Of a stretch of 64,000 nt of DNA, positions 22,261 to 39,666 are shown one piece after another; the stretch's first letter is position 1; each line of letters begins with the position of its first letter. This DNA comes from Branchiostoma floridae. Lineage: Eukaryota > Chordata > Leptocardii > Amphioxiformes > Branchiostomatidae. The position numbers were made by a program, and so were the translations under genes. The notes under the pieces are model-generated. The model saw only the letters and a list, made by a program, of their open reading frames with translations. It was not told the DNA's origin and did no database searches. The stretch is taken from NCBI RefSeq assembly GCF_000003815.2, contig NC_049991.1:10561024-10625023 (forward strand). Reading direction: 5' to 3'.

Positions 22261-24390
22261 AGGACCCACGCTCTCGTGCAACCTCCAGAGTGGCAATGCT
22301 ACTAGCAAGTCTGTTTGCTCTAGCTTGTAGCAGCTATTGCTAAAGTCATCTCAGCTCAATGCTTCCCATGCTAATGTTAATGTACAGTGTATACACCAGT
22401 GTAGAGACATGTGAATGAGCATTATCCAAGTAGGACACCTCAGTTGTGTCATTCAAAAGCTGCTGATTCGCTGGTGGCATGTTTGATGTACCATAGCCAA
22501 TGAGGCACGTTGTTGCTGCCTTTATCAGTTCCTTTGTAGGATTTCACTTTAGAGTGTGAAATGAAAAGGAACATGTAGCAAGAAATATCAATAAACGTTC
22601 CATTTAGCTGGCTATATGACTCATGCATTGTGATCATACAGATTCCTGTATGGACTGGACAAACTGCTTGCCTTAAGATTATCTCCTTTAGTCCGTTGGT
22701 GCAAAAATTAATTACTTATATGTATCTTAATCACTGCCAAAAATGTGACAACAAAAAAGTCCAGCTCTCTCAATTTATTGACACCATTCTCCTGATGAAG
22801 ATTCCAAGGTCTATTTGTTGACAGTAATTTACAGAAAGAAAAAGCACATATGCTGTTAGTCATTGGTTATGGTACATCTAAGCTTCCAGTCTTTTGTTTA
22901 TACTATATTTTTCTCTGCGCTACTTGCCTTATAAGTATGAGCAACATATCTGTTCAGCAGGTTGCAAAAGAGCTATATGCATTCTCTATCAGTGACAATG
23001 GAGAAGTGTACATATAGAGTTATACATGTATTAACATGATTATTTATATCAAAGTGCATGCATATACTTCCATTTGAAGGAAGTATGTTACATGCAAATT
23101 CTGTTATATGAAAGCATGCTGGTTGCTGTCTCAAGCAATAAAGTATGAGAAAGCAGTTTCCTTACTTTAAGTTGTTGTTACTCTTTAACACATTTGTTTG
23201 TTGTTTCAATGTTCAGCAAAAATAGTGTAGAAGTCACTTTGAAGCATGGATTTGATTGTCAAAAGTCTTCCCTATCTGTATTTTGATTACAGTTTACTTT
23301 CTTTCTGATTTCTTTGTTTGGTTATGAGCATAGCAAGTTTCTATTTAGAAGACCCCCAAAGGTACAATAAGTACATGGTGTTTGATGAAGTATCTGGTTT
23401 TCTAGCAAACAATCATGATTGTGACTTGCAAGCAAAACCCCCTACTGCCCATTGAAAGTACAGACATGCAGACCAAAAAAATCCCATCACAGCATGCAAA
23501 GTAAAAAAGACAAAAACAACAGGTGTATGTATTGACCATTGGTAAACTATCAATTGGTCTGTGTGAGCTAAAATGAAATGTGTATAGAAAATATGGAACA
23601 TTTCCTAACATCCCACCAATAGAATAAAAGTCCACTGTGAACAAATGCATCATTGTGAAATTGCTTGTCTGGAAGGAAACGTCTGGAAGGAGAGAGTGGA
23701 CCTGGTCTGGGCAAGCAGCCCGCGATGTTGATGATGAAATTGCTTGTGTGATCGCATATATAACATGGAAAATCCTGTTACTTGGCAAAATCCTGTAATT
23801 TGTTATAAGCTCAGTCAGTTTGGATTTGTTGGTAATGTGTATTTTCCTGCTTTTTGATAGGGACAAACATTCATAATGCTGAAAATCGAGCTACTTGTAA
23901 TTTATAGCCTGGATGCCAGACTGTTTCCAGGATATATACAGCCCATCTTCTCGCTCTAGGGCCAACATTCCCCCAAGGAATTTTAAAGCAGTTCCCCTGA
24001 GTTAGAACCTGATAAACGTAGTGTGAGTACTAAGTACCATGTTAGCAAGCAAAAGTATTGAGCCAGTAGTCACTATGAAGGATGTACTCAGGCTAAGATA
24101 AACGCTCACCATAGATGTTATTGAGATCGGCTGGTATCTAGGATAATAATCTAGGGCTCCTGGATGATTGCAGAATGGGGATGTGTGTGTGTGCAGTTGT
24201 ATTATGGCATTTTATTCTAAGGCAGATAATGCATATGGTTGACAGTTAAATTTAGGTTTCTGATTTTGTAGATTTTATTAATTCTAAACTGTTGATAAAT
24301 ATTCATCTTGCTTACTAGGGACGATTATCATCGTACTCCTGGTGTCAAATTATTAGTGCTAACTTGTAACTAGCTGTGGGCATAGTAGCT
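22261..24390. other. HAPSTR1 3' UTR and intergenic region
   Basis: The HAPSTR1 3' untranslated region probably ends near 22615 or 23160, given AATAAA at 22590-22595 and 23137-23142. The remaining DNA up to the DNAI2 promoter shows no gene. A 154-codon minus-strand frame at 23402-23866 lacks any domain and is judged spurious. Confidence 0.55.
23137..23142 (+). terminator. Poly(A) signal of HAPSTR1 (distal)
   Basis: Canonical AATAAA 877 bp after the stop codon. An alternative AATAAA at 22590 would give a shorter 3' UTR. Confidence 0.5.
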
Positions 24391-24496
24391 TTTTGTGTGA
24401 AGAGAGTTTGGAAGTGCGTCACGCGTTACGAAACAAGATATTTTTAGTTGCAGTTTGGATATGATTTACTAGGTGTCGCTGTAGCACGCCCGAGCC

Positions 24497-24509
24497 GTCG
24501 CGTAGCAAC
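24497..24509 (+). promoter_or_regulatory. X-box-like RFX site in the DNAI2 promoter
   Basis: GTCGCGTAGCAAC matches the RFX X-box pattern GTNRCC, spacer, RGYAAC with one mismatch (G for the last C of the left half). It lies about 140 bp upstream of the apparent donor of the non-coding first exon. RFX factors drive ciliary genes, and DNAI2 is an axonemal dynein subunit, so placement and gene function agree. Confidence 0.55.
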
Positions 24510-24539
24510 CGCAACATTGTGGTTCCAAGGAGAAGGCGC

Positions 24540-24651
24540 CATCTTGGATCTCTAAACACAATAGCAAGAAGTTCTGAACTTAGGGGAGGATTTTAACAAG
24601 AGTTTTTAGCGGCAGGGCTGTTGTAAGCAAGAGGCGCTGCCACTGCAATCG
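24540..24651 (+). other. Probable non-coding first exon of DNAI2
   Basis: The region ends in CAATCG followed by GTAAGT at 24652, a strong donor. The coding exon 2 has its own acceptor (ag at 25392-25393), so a 5' untranslated exon is needed and this is the best candidate. The transcription start is not defined; 24540 is approximate. Confidence 0.45.
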
Positions 24652-25442
24652 GTAAGTTTTCTGTTCTTTTCAATATTTTTGCCAAATAGACCACACAGCT
24701 GTTGTCAAACGAGGGAAAATGTTTTAGTCGTCAGATCGTCAAGGCCCCCCTCCCTCCCTGACCTAGAAACAACTATCATGTTTCTTGACAACAAGGAATC
24801 ATATTTTGTACTAAAAAATTAGCATCGTCAGCCTCTGAAAATTATGTCTGGTTTCAGAAAATTCAGAGTTGTGATTGTAAGGGTGATCTTTGGGAAATGT
24901 TTGGAAGTCAAAAGTGAATTTTGATGCCGATGGGAATGGGAAAACATGGCTATTTGCCTGTAGGTGAAAGTTATTACCTCACCGTCTTACTTGGAGAATT
25001 TACACAAATGTATTGCGCTCAAAGGAACATTTGTACTCTATTTCGTCCACTTTGGCCCTCTCTGAAGTTTTCTTCGTAACTCAAGAAGCAAAAGTATTGA
25101 TAGAATGGCCAAATCAAAGACATGCTTTAAAAAGAAATTAATGATTCAAGATGCTGAGTGCTGTTCTATCAAAAGTATAGTGGAAATAGTGACGGACAGA
25201 AACTCATTTAGATGTTTCAAATGTATCCAGATAATCCAAGTTGGGCCACAATGTTTTGCATTCTCCTAATCTTACAACAGACCGAGGTTTATAAGTTTCC
25301 TGCCATCACCACATAGAAATGTTTGTTACAACAGGTGTAGTGTAGAATACCATGCCACATGATAATATTCTACCTCTGTGTATGTTACCACAGGTGCAGC
25401 GTAGAATCTTCTCCCCCCGTCTAGCCCGGCACAGACCCAGCC

Positions 25443-31108
<5,666 letters not shown>

Positions 31109-33180
31109 AGAGACAACACATGTGGAGGAGCCAAAGCCACCAGTGCTGCTGTGATCAGCTCAGAATTGATCTGAAGACTTAGATAGAGAAAAGCTATACA
31201 CCTGAATATACTTGTTTCTGCACCGGTGTTCTATTATTTTGTACATATTTGCTGAGTTTTTGAAGCTTGGAAGAAACTTGATAGTTGTACATCTTTGCAT
31301 TGCATATACTGCAACTCTAGAGAATTTAGTCCCTGGGAAAACAAACTGATTTTGAGATCTCTTAAGTTTACTTTTCAAAGAATATATGTTACTTAACAGT
31401 AAACTGTATTTGTATCTGTTCGTCTTACAATATGTATTAGGTTGCAAGCTTTGGTAACCCCCAAAAGCAGCCGGCAGTTTGACTCAAAACTGAAAAGTTT
31501 TTGAACAGACTGTAACTACTATCTCATCTAGTGACTTCTCTCTATGTAAGACTACATTGCATATGAATGTGTATATCATTAGTTTGTCCCAGAGATAAGT
31601 CATTGGACTTGGTGTAAAATACAGACATGGTGTGGTTTGGGGTTTTTACTTCACAAATCTGTATAGAAATTATTATGTTTGTGGGTTGAATTCTGTGGTA
31701 TATGTATTTTCAAATACCCTATTTCTCATCCTGTTCAAGGCCAAAATGTCACTGAATACATGATAAAGAGGAATTCATATGTACATTAATTCTACAATTT
31801 TTTTGTGGCAGAGATATTTTGTGCAAAAAAAGACTATTCTATCTGAGGAATTGTTGTGAGATTTCAGTTTTGTATTCATATCTGTGAGATTCTGTGAACA
31901 GGGTTGTACATAAACTGATTTAATAAACTGTTCTGAAGAATCAGTGTGTTTTTATTGATTATTTTGCAGACAGCAACATCCACACTCATCTTGAAATACA
32001 ATTTATATTAATCATACTGTGGGCTCACTCCTGCTTTTTTGTTTTCCTCAAACATTGAACAGAATAACAAAACTGAGTGAGTAAGATGAGTGAGAGTGAG
32101 TTAATGAGTCAGTGAGGGAGTGCAAGAGAGTGAGTATGAGTGACCAACCGAGTGGATATTCCTAGCATTGGGCATTTTAGGGATGATGGGCCTTGCACCT
32201 ATCGGTATTTGTCCTACTCTTGCTATAGCTCCTCTAACCCAAAGGATACTGGAGTTACGGATATATGACGTATAACAGGCTCCTCGCATCTTGTATGCAA
32301 TGTGACTGGCACATGCAGGTCATCGTCCCTTTAAAGAGATTAATTCTGGGGAACTCCGCCACCTGTAGGGTCCTATTCACGATATCTTACCGTCCCCGCA
32401 ACAGGAAGCTGTTGGTTGTTACTTGTAATGTTATTGCACTGTTCTCCCACGAGGTTTATAATTATGAAAGATTGAAAGCATGAAAGAAAATAAGTTAACA
32501 GGAGGAGTGAGTGTAAGAAATGGTTCTCTGAAGGTAAGACTGTAAAATGAGGAAATCTTATCCATGAGTTGGGGGCGTCGTCCGTGCGGCTGTTGAAGGT
32601 ACTGTTACCAGGTGATGTAAATGTCCGTCTAAGGACAGAAAAATTCACCAGACGAGTGTTTAACTTGGGCAAAACCTTTAACATTTCGAGGTGGTCGGTA
32701 ATTGGAACTTAATTGCACAGAACTTGTCAGAATAACTGTTCCGCGCAAACACATTGATCAACCTATTCTTGTCGGTAACAATTGGCTTACTGGGCCCCTG
32801 GCCAATTAACGAATGTATCTTTATACTGTTCAAACTAACCTTTGAACCATATATTTTCCTTTCTTCTGCACCCTAAGCTAGGATACCTGTGATTGTTTGT
32901 GTTGTGGAGCTTTGTGCTTAGTACCTTTTACCTTCTGTCGCTCAAGGGGTAACCACAGAAACTGCTGGGCAATGTGAGATTAAACGGGTAACCAAGATAT
33001 CCCATAGCACGGATATTTCCTGTTCTTTCACGGGCACACATGCGCGTCACGTGTATAGAAAAGTTATGGGTTATACCAGAACACGCTACGGTTGTAACCA
33101 CCGATAAACAGATATGCCGCTGATCCGTCAAATGATCGTCCCCTGTTTCTAGGGTTGCCATATTTCCAGCTAACACACGA
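31109..33180. other. DNAI2 3' UTR and intergenic DNA
   Basis: The 3' UTR probably runs to about 31945 (AATAAA at 31922). A degenerate GTGA/GAGT-rich simple repeat lies at about 32074-32155. The rest, to the GC-rich start of the next gene, shows no domain-bearing ORF. Minus-strand frames at 32373-32684 and 32928-33176 are judged spurious. Confidence 0.55.
31922..31927 (+). terminator. Poly(A) signal of DNAI2
   Basis: AATAAA followed within about 25 bp by a GT-rich stretch, some 810 bp after the DNAI2 stop codon. Confidence 0.6.
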
Positions 33181-33671
33181 GCCGGGTCCGTACAACCTGT
33201 TGACCTACTCGCCCCGAGTCGTGAATGGGAGTCCGATCAAATGACGCGCGTTACCTAGCGACTATTCAAACCCTATTTGTTGTCTGGCCAGTTAGGCTTT
33301 CAGATCGAGATTTTGTCAACAGTGGCGGATTTTGGGTGTCCCATACACGGGGAGGTACTCGACTCTCGGGCCGTGCAGGACTTAGTAAAAAGGCTCAGCC
33401 GAGGGTGTCGACGTCACATGTGTTTTGGGAACGTTCTGTGTTCGTCAACACGACGGAAGTTGGCCCACACCTGCCCTATGTGCCACCTGTTGGGCCCGCC
33501 CCGGCGAACTGAAGTGTACAATCACGTGGATCTTCGGCTTTCTGATTGATCAGATTCTGTTACATACTGATCCAGGAGGACTAGCACAAAGAAGTGTTCC
33601 CCACAGCCTGAGATCTCTACTATTTGAACTACTGACTTGATTCCCTGGTCTTCGCTCTGACTTCCACACAG
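33181..33671 (+). other. Probable non-coding first exon of the RING gene
   Basis: GC-rich segment ending CACAG followed by GTAAGTG at 33672, a strong splice donor. The coding exon at 34861 is preceded by an acceptor, so an upstream exon is required. Several overlapping ORFs occur, including one with RING-like spacing that is discussed in the findings. The start is approximate. Confidence 0.4.
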
Positions 33672-34529
33672 GTAAGTGTCTGTGACTTAACGTTATACAG
33701 TTCTTAACGCACGTACTGACCCGTAGAGGGTTAGTCTGATGCCCAAATTTGTTTTATGCCAAGACTCATTAGGCACGTTCTCAAAACTGCGCTTCTTGTG
33801 TGAAAAAATGACAATCCTTTTCTAATGTTTGCTTGTTGGTGTGTGCTTGCTTTCAAGGTTAAAGTTGTTTACCCATATACATAAGGTTGAGTGTGTAACT
33901 GTAGCCTTACATTCAACAAAATGGAATGTCACTTAACACAAACGTGCGGACAATACAGAATCAGGTGTTTATCCAGTGTATGTTTTAAAAGGGGCGTTAC
34001 TAAAGTAAGCAGAGGGAGAAGTCGCTGTCAACATTGTTATCGGTAAACAAAACAAATGTTTACATCAATAGTACTTTTTTATAGTACTAATATTTCTGAG
34101 CACGTTAGAATGGAAACACTTTCCTTAACTGGCCATGGGTTCCGCCTCAAACGCTTGTTCACAGTGGGGTGATAGGGCCATATATAATGTACAAACACAT
34201 CAATCCTCATATATTGTTGATTAGAGACGCCATGCTGATGGCCTCTGCCACTTGAATGCCGTTTTATCGTTTAAAGACCAGGCTACTTGAAACATGAAGA
34301 AAGGTTTATTTTTCCAGTACCCGTTCACGTCCCGTTGATAAATTCTACTCTCTTGGTCTTTGTGCACGAAAGAGAATGGTTCTTTTTGAAGGACTGTCCA
34401 AAGGCATTTTTGTGGCGACCAAATTCAATCAAGATAAATATTTCAACGTGTTGTTTTGCAAAACTTTTGACGGGACAAACTACAAAGACCCGTCCTGATA
34501 GATTATATGTACATTTCAAAGTAGGACAG

Positions 34530-34880
34530 TTCCGTTCCTACCGACCAGAATGGGGGTGTAGAGTTGGATGGGAGTAGTGAGTTGACCAGGCTGTGGTTGA
34601 GGAAGTAGATGAGCATTTGCCCCTACATGTATGTGTTTCGTGTAGATGTATTCTTCTTATCTTATCTTATGTTCCGTTCCTACTGTCTAGGATGGGTGTA
34701 GAGTTGGATGGTAGTAGAGTTGGATGGTTGTAGAGCATGGTTGTAGAGTTGGATGGGAGTAGGGAGCTGACCAGGCTGTGGTTGAGGATTTGCCCCTTGA
34801 TATGTATGTAACTTTTCGTTTAGATGTGCTCTTCTAATGTTCCGTTTCTCCCGGTCCAGGATGGGTGTAGAGTTGACCAG
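34530..34880 (+). repeat. Tandem repeat spanning the splice acceptor and start codon of the RING gene
   Basis: Copies begin at 34530, 34672 and 34840 with TTCCGTTYCT, an acceptor-like stretch and a segment reading (A)TGGG.GTAGAGTTG. The first two continue with GCTGTGGTTGAGGA, TTTGCCCC and a TAGATGT stretch (units 142 and 168 bp). The third runs into the coding exon. Confidence 0.8.
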
Positions 34881-36725
34881 TGTGGTAGGAGATGTGGACG
34901 AGTCTCTCATCTGTCCCCTGTGTAACATGGTACTGCTGGACCCTGTCATGGCACACTGTCAGCACGTCTTCTGTCAGGACTGCGTGTCACGGAAACGCCT
35001 CACCTCCGCCGTCTGTCCGGTTTGCTCCACTCCATTCATAGAAAGGTAAGAACACCGTACGGTGTATGTGATAAACAGAATGAACTATTTTCTAATGTTT
35101 CTTTGTAGACGTCCTTCGCATACTGATCTGGGCCAGTGGTTTCAGCCCCTGCATCATTTTAGCGCTGCTTACACATGATACGTCTTGTCTTTGATGTCTT
35201 TGTCATCACAAGCCCGTATATGACTGTATCGTCTAACATTTGACTTTCTGCATCCCAGATTCATCCCAGCGCCACGGGAGCTACAGTCAGCCCTTCAGGC
35301 GTTACAGATGCGGTGTAATTTGGGCTGTGGAGGGACGTGTACCATAGGAGGCCTGGCTGAACACATGGAGGAGTGTCCGCTCCTGTTCTTAGACTGTCCC
35401 TACAAGTCAAGAGGATGTAAAGACATCCTACAGCGGAGAGACATGGCGGCGCATCTAGAAGACTGTAACTTTCGGTACGTGGACTGCGAGGCGTGCGGAC
35501 ATAGGACGCTGTTTTGTGACTTGTTCACGCACCAGAAGGCTAAGAAGTGTATGGAGCAGAAACTGAAGAGAGAAGTGGTGGACAGTGTTCGGAGGTCGCG
35601 CGGACAAGTCAGGTGCCATCGTAAGGAACTTACAGAAGACATTCACTACAGGGATCAGCAACAAAGACGGTAAGACAGGTCTCCTTTTGGTCTTTCCTTC
35701 GCGAAAGCCTCTATAAAGTTTCCATGTCTGACTGATAATATTATGCAGCACCGAGCAATGGATGACTACTAATGCTCGTGCCCAAGCCGGTGTTACTTTC
35801 ACTGTATTGCTCGGTCTTTCCAATACTGCACAATACTGTTTATTCTTTGAAGAGTCAAGGAGAACTTCTACGTTTTTAAACACCTTTTCCTTCCCTGTTT
35901 GCCTGCAGGTGGTTGAAGAGTCGCGTATCCTGGTCCAGAAGCCGTGGCATCGAGCGGTCCATGTCCCAGCCGGCCGTCATGACTCTATCGGACTGGAACA
36001 GCGGTGAGGTGTTCCTAACAGCGGTGCCTCAGACGGCTCCGTCCGGCGCACGGCCAGACGCGCACCTGGCCAGGTCCGATAGCGACCTGACCACCATGAC
36101 CTCCCCTGATGACAGACCACAGACAGACATGGTCATCACCAACAGTGCCCCCGTCCTGAAGTGCAGAAGATGCAATAGGTAAACTGTTCATTCGTTGTAG
36201 AGGATGTTAATAGTCAAATCATTATAACCCAAATCAGTCTGGCTGTAACGGTAGTAGAAAAAAAATCCATAAGTCACGATGAGAATACCGATTATGATGA
36301 CATAAAAGACTCACTGCAGGTTGCATGGTTCGTCTTTCAGGAGATTCAGAGAAGCGAAGAACCACAGCACAGCCTGCTGCTGGCACCAAGGGGTGAGTTG
36401 AAACTTCTCTTTAAACAGCCAGCTAATTTCGACCGGCTACTCGTAGTGTCCAAGACTCACAGCAATAAATAGAAGGCGAGGTTAGCTTAGAAGTGACAAT
36501 TCAGTTATGTTCTGTTGATTGTATAATCAAATTAACTTAATACAATACAATACACTGGCAATTCATGTTGTGATTTTGCTATTGTCAAGACATATGGAGC
36601 TAAAACTTATTTTTCTTGCTGCCCAACATATATAGCCTGTCGTGGAACTGTTCGGAGGAACGTGCCAAACATGTGGACGACTGGACACACAAGAGGGCTG
36701 TCTCCTGGGGTATCACATTACATAA
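34861..36725 (+). CDS. RING and TRAF-type zinc-finger protein, probable E3 ubiquitin ligase, 5 coding exons
   Basis: Exons 34861-35045, 35259-35669, 35909-36178, 36341-36392, 36636-36725; 1008 nt, 335 aa. The C3HC4 RING has C18, C21, C33, H35, C38, C41, C52 and C55 (CPLC ... HCQHVFCQDC ... CPVC). Residues about 78-155 are TRAF-type zinc fingers (HMEECPLLFLDCPYKSRGC, HLEDCNFRYVDC), as in RNF41/NRDP1, RNF151 and TRAF proteins. About 100 residues of Ser/Arg-rich and disordered sequence follow. The C-terminus carries a compact Cys/His module, CRRCNRRFREAKNHSTACCW then HQG, and later CQTCG. That tail is not in RNF41 or TRAFs as I know them, so I give no symbol. There is no MATH domain. The start ATG lies just after an acceptor, so 5' UTR exons are upstream. 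Role in ubiquitination is inferred from the RING. Confidence 0.85.
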
Positions 36726-37265
36726 ACTCTACTGCACCAAGGGTTCAACCTGTAACATAGCATCATGTGGAAAAAACTTTTACCAAACTATAAGGTGATA
36801 TAACAATGAACATGCGGGTTATACTGGTGCTATTTTGTGCAAGAGTGCATATGATATGTATTTCGGTTGTCTTTGGAGAAAGTATTTTACATTGAGGATT
36901 GGTACACTGCAGCAGTTGTTAACCTCAGAATAAAAGCCAGAAAACAAGTCGTTGGTGTATCATGCATGAACATATGCATGGACCTTATTTTATTATGTTT
37001 GAAAGTTATGTTTGATACTATTCTGTGTTTTGTAAGTGATGATGAGTTCTTTTGAGCTTTCAATGCCAAACCATGACATACCTAATGTATGATATTCACC
37101 TTCATCTATGCCTATATAGATTTATTTCTTCCGTCCTTACCAATAGATATATCTTTAAGTAATGGATGTTGCTGGAAACCTGCGCATAGCCACTACAGTT
37201 TAATGTAAAAGTGTGATGTATAACAAAGTGGCTAAGTATTAATAATGTGACTATGAAAGCATGTC

Positions 37266-37271
37266 AATAAA
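37266..37271 (+). terminator. Poly(A) signal of the RING gene
   Basis: AATAAA about 540 bp after the stop. The expected cleavage zone (about 37282-37300) abuts the opposite NDUFB8 signal. Confidence 0.5.
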
Positions 37272-37304
37272 TGGGTACAACTGTGACTGAAGTGAGACTG
37301 AAAC

Positions 37305-37310
37305 TTTATT
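37305..37310 (-). terminator. Poly(A) signal of NDUFB8
   Basis: AATAAA on the minus strand, about 320 bp after the NDUFB8 stop and 34 bp from the opposing RING-gene signal. Confidence 0.45.
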
Positions 37311-37630
37311 TCAATCAGACAAACATGGATAAACTATACATGTCAAGGTAGAGTAATCTGCCACTGTGCCACATACATGTTTGGTACGGAGTAGATGTTT
37401 GCACACATACGTCTTTATTCCACTTGACAAATATAGGTATCATGCACACACGTCTTTCACACAAAATATGGACAACTGAAAGAAACAAGCTGTCTATCAT
37501 GGTGATATTTGAGACTAATTTTCATGACAGACTGCTCAGACACTATAGATTTACACTGGTAGTTTCATCCTCTCCATAAATGAGACATTGTACAGGTCTG
37601 TAGTATATTTCTATCTTGTGAATGTGCACA

Positions 37631-39666
37631 TTAAGACTTGGGGAACTCGTAGTTCTTGATTTCCTCTTCTGGCGCCTTGTCGGGATCCCCTCCTTTCTCC
37701 AGATACAGGTTGTTGAATGGGTACTGCTTGGGTGCCTGGGATTGGGTGTAACACAGCATAACATCACTTTTGAAGCACCGGAGTTATGCAACAAAATTTA
37801 CGTCTCAGGTAAATCTAACAGATAGTACCGTCATACTTTGGTCACCTTCAGTAGAAAAGAAAGTTCAACTACATTTGCTTTTGCTGACTCAAGTAGAAAA
37901 TGACATTGGCCCCTAGGTGGCCAAAATGCAATGATGAAGAGATAATACATTGCATCAATATACCCCCCAAACACGCAAACACACATAGAGATAATAAAAT
38001 GCATCCATATCCCCCCCCCCCCCCTCACAACACACAAACACACACACACACACACACAATGTATGCTCAGAAGTTTAGGGAAGTCATACTTACCACAGGT
38101 ACCATATGCTTGTACATTTCTCCAAAATAAAGCATGATACCATTGAAGCCAAGGAAGCCGACGAGGGCAGCAATCATTTTTTTCCTAGAAGGATGACAAA
38201 TGAAAAAGGTCTACAACAGACGTTACAGTAAGGAAAAGAATCAAGTTACAAATTTTCCAATCATTGTTCCTTTCACAATTAATAAAGACCATAAGTATCT
38301 TTGGATAGTAATAAAAATTACTTGATTTTAAGATCAAATGTCTTGTTGGCACATTTTTTGTGACAGTGCACAGTTTAACATATCTTTGAGGATTGTGATC
38401 ATGAAACTGTGCAGTACTCACCAGGGCACCACATATTTCTGGCTGGGGTTGACCCTTTGCCTGGTGTATGCATCACTGTGAACATGTGGCTGAAATAACA
38501 AAATAGACTAGTTTGTCCTAACACAAACACTGACTACATTATTACAGTACATAATGCTTGAAAACGATATCATCAAAGGGATAGCACTACAATACATGTA
38601 TATTCAAACAAGAGGATTGGAGTATTCCTGGTTTGAACAAGGGAATTCAAACCACCTTTAATATAGTATGTCATAATCAGATGAAGAGAAATTCTTCGAT
38701 TGATGTCCGTGGTTAAAATTTTGTATATAAGATTAACAGGAAGGTTTCAGTTTGTTAGAAAATATTCTTTTAAAAAAAACTTACAACGTCTCCATAGTTC
38801 CTTCTGTGCCAGTTGTCGTCCCAGTCGACCCATGGATCCTGGGACTCCGCACCTTCCTCAGGTAACATGGGATAGTCTCCGTACCCCGTCCCGTCATCAG
38901 GGTAGGGCTGGTAGTCCTCCACCCTCATGCCGTACTTCTTAGCAGCAGCAGCCCACTCTTCTGGGGTCCTGGGGTACGGGCCTGGCATCTCATCCTTGGA
39001 CACTGGTGGCATTCATCATTGTCAGTGACATACAAATACTAAGTACAATTGTGGCGTTGTTCGTGGCGTAACTAGTAGTGTTTGGGTCGGAATCTGTAAC
39101 TCCCAAGTTCAATACCCGCCGTGCCTCCGACATTGTGCCTTTCCTCACTTCACCCAGATGTAAAAATGGGTACATGACTTCGGTCAGGGAGGTAAAAGAA
39201 AAGACTACCTTTAAATTCTGTCTGTACTGTGTATGTGGCTTAAATATCATAATAATATATATAAATATATATTAATTATGCAGTGCCACATTGTCCTCAT
39301 CTGTCCAAAAGCATATAGGAAAAAAATAAAAACAATTCTTGCCATTTGACGCAATGAACATAAGTTATGAAGACTTAAGTAAACTTCATCCATTCTAGTA
39401 GGATAACCAGGAAAGGTCAAACAAAAATCATTAATAACCAACCAGTTGGAAAGCTGGAAAAAGTGCGATTTTTTTTACCCAAAGTTGACATCAAAGAAAA
39501 GTGGTACCCCTTGATATTTGCTACCATCTTGTACCATGATATCGTCGTATATAATCTTGAGGATGTAGTTAGTGTACTTACGACACCGTACGGAGCTGAG
39601 AAGAGCTGTTCTCCGCCACAGAAACGACCTGATGGCCGCACTGCCCAACCTCCCAACCGCCGCCAT
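37631..39666 (-). CDS. NDUFB8: NADH:ubiquinone oxidoreductase subunit B8, complete, 5 exons
   Basis: Accessory subunit of mitochondrial complex I, inner-membrane arm. Exons in transcript order: 39666-39582, 39002-38785, 38489-38422, 38184-38094, 37735-37631; 567 nt, 188 aa (human 186). The N-terminus ([19 protein letters not shown]) is a basic mitochondrial presequence. [32 protein letters not shown] and [10 protein letters not shown] match the conserved matrix part. One transmembrane helix (about 127-147, [19 protein letters not shown]) is followed by [16 protein letters not shown] and the C-terminus. Of two in-frame candidates, only the chosen codon is ATG; the upstream one is TTG. The exon 2 acceptor is weakly pyrimidine-rich but is the one keeping frame (C|LSKDEMPG). 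Confidence 0.95.
38011..38058. repeat. C14 homopolymer and (CA)n microsatellite
   Basis: C run at 38011-38024 followed by a CA-rich stretch to 38058, immediately before the NDUFB8 exon 4 donor. The position is slippage-prone. Confidence 0.9.
39040..39235 (+). repeat. tRNA-derived SINE, in NDUFB8 intron 1
   Basis: The head has an A-box-like GGCGTAACTAGTAGTG and a B-box-like AAGTTCAATACCC. The body CCTCACTTCACCCAGATGTA, AAAATGGGTACATGACTTCGG is a common SINE body in marine invertebrates, as recalled. The orientation is opposite to NDUFB8. Ends are approximate. Confidence 0.55.

Larger units (their letters stand above)
36726..37630. other. Convergent 3' flanks of the RING gene and NDUFB8
   Basis: Untranslated and intergenic DNA. 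The plus-strand AATAAA at 37266-37271 and minus-strand AATAAA at 37310-37305 face each other. No other gene was seen. Confidence 0.55.

Noticed and set aside
23402-23866. 154-codon minus-strand ORF downstream of HAPSTR1
   Set aside because: Low-complexity hydrophobic translation without a family match, and no conserved neighbours or splice signals.
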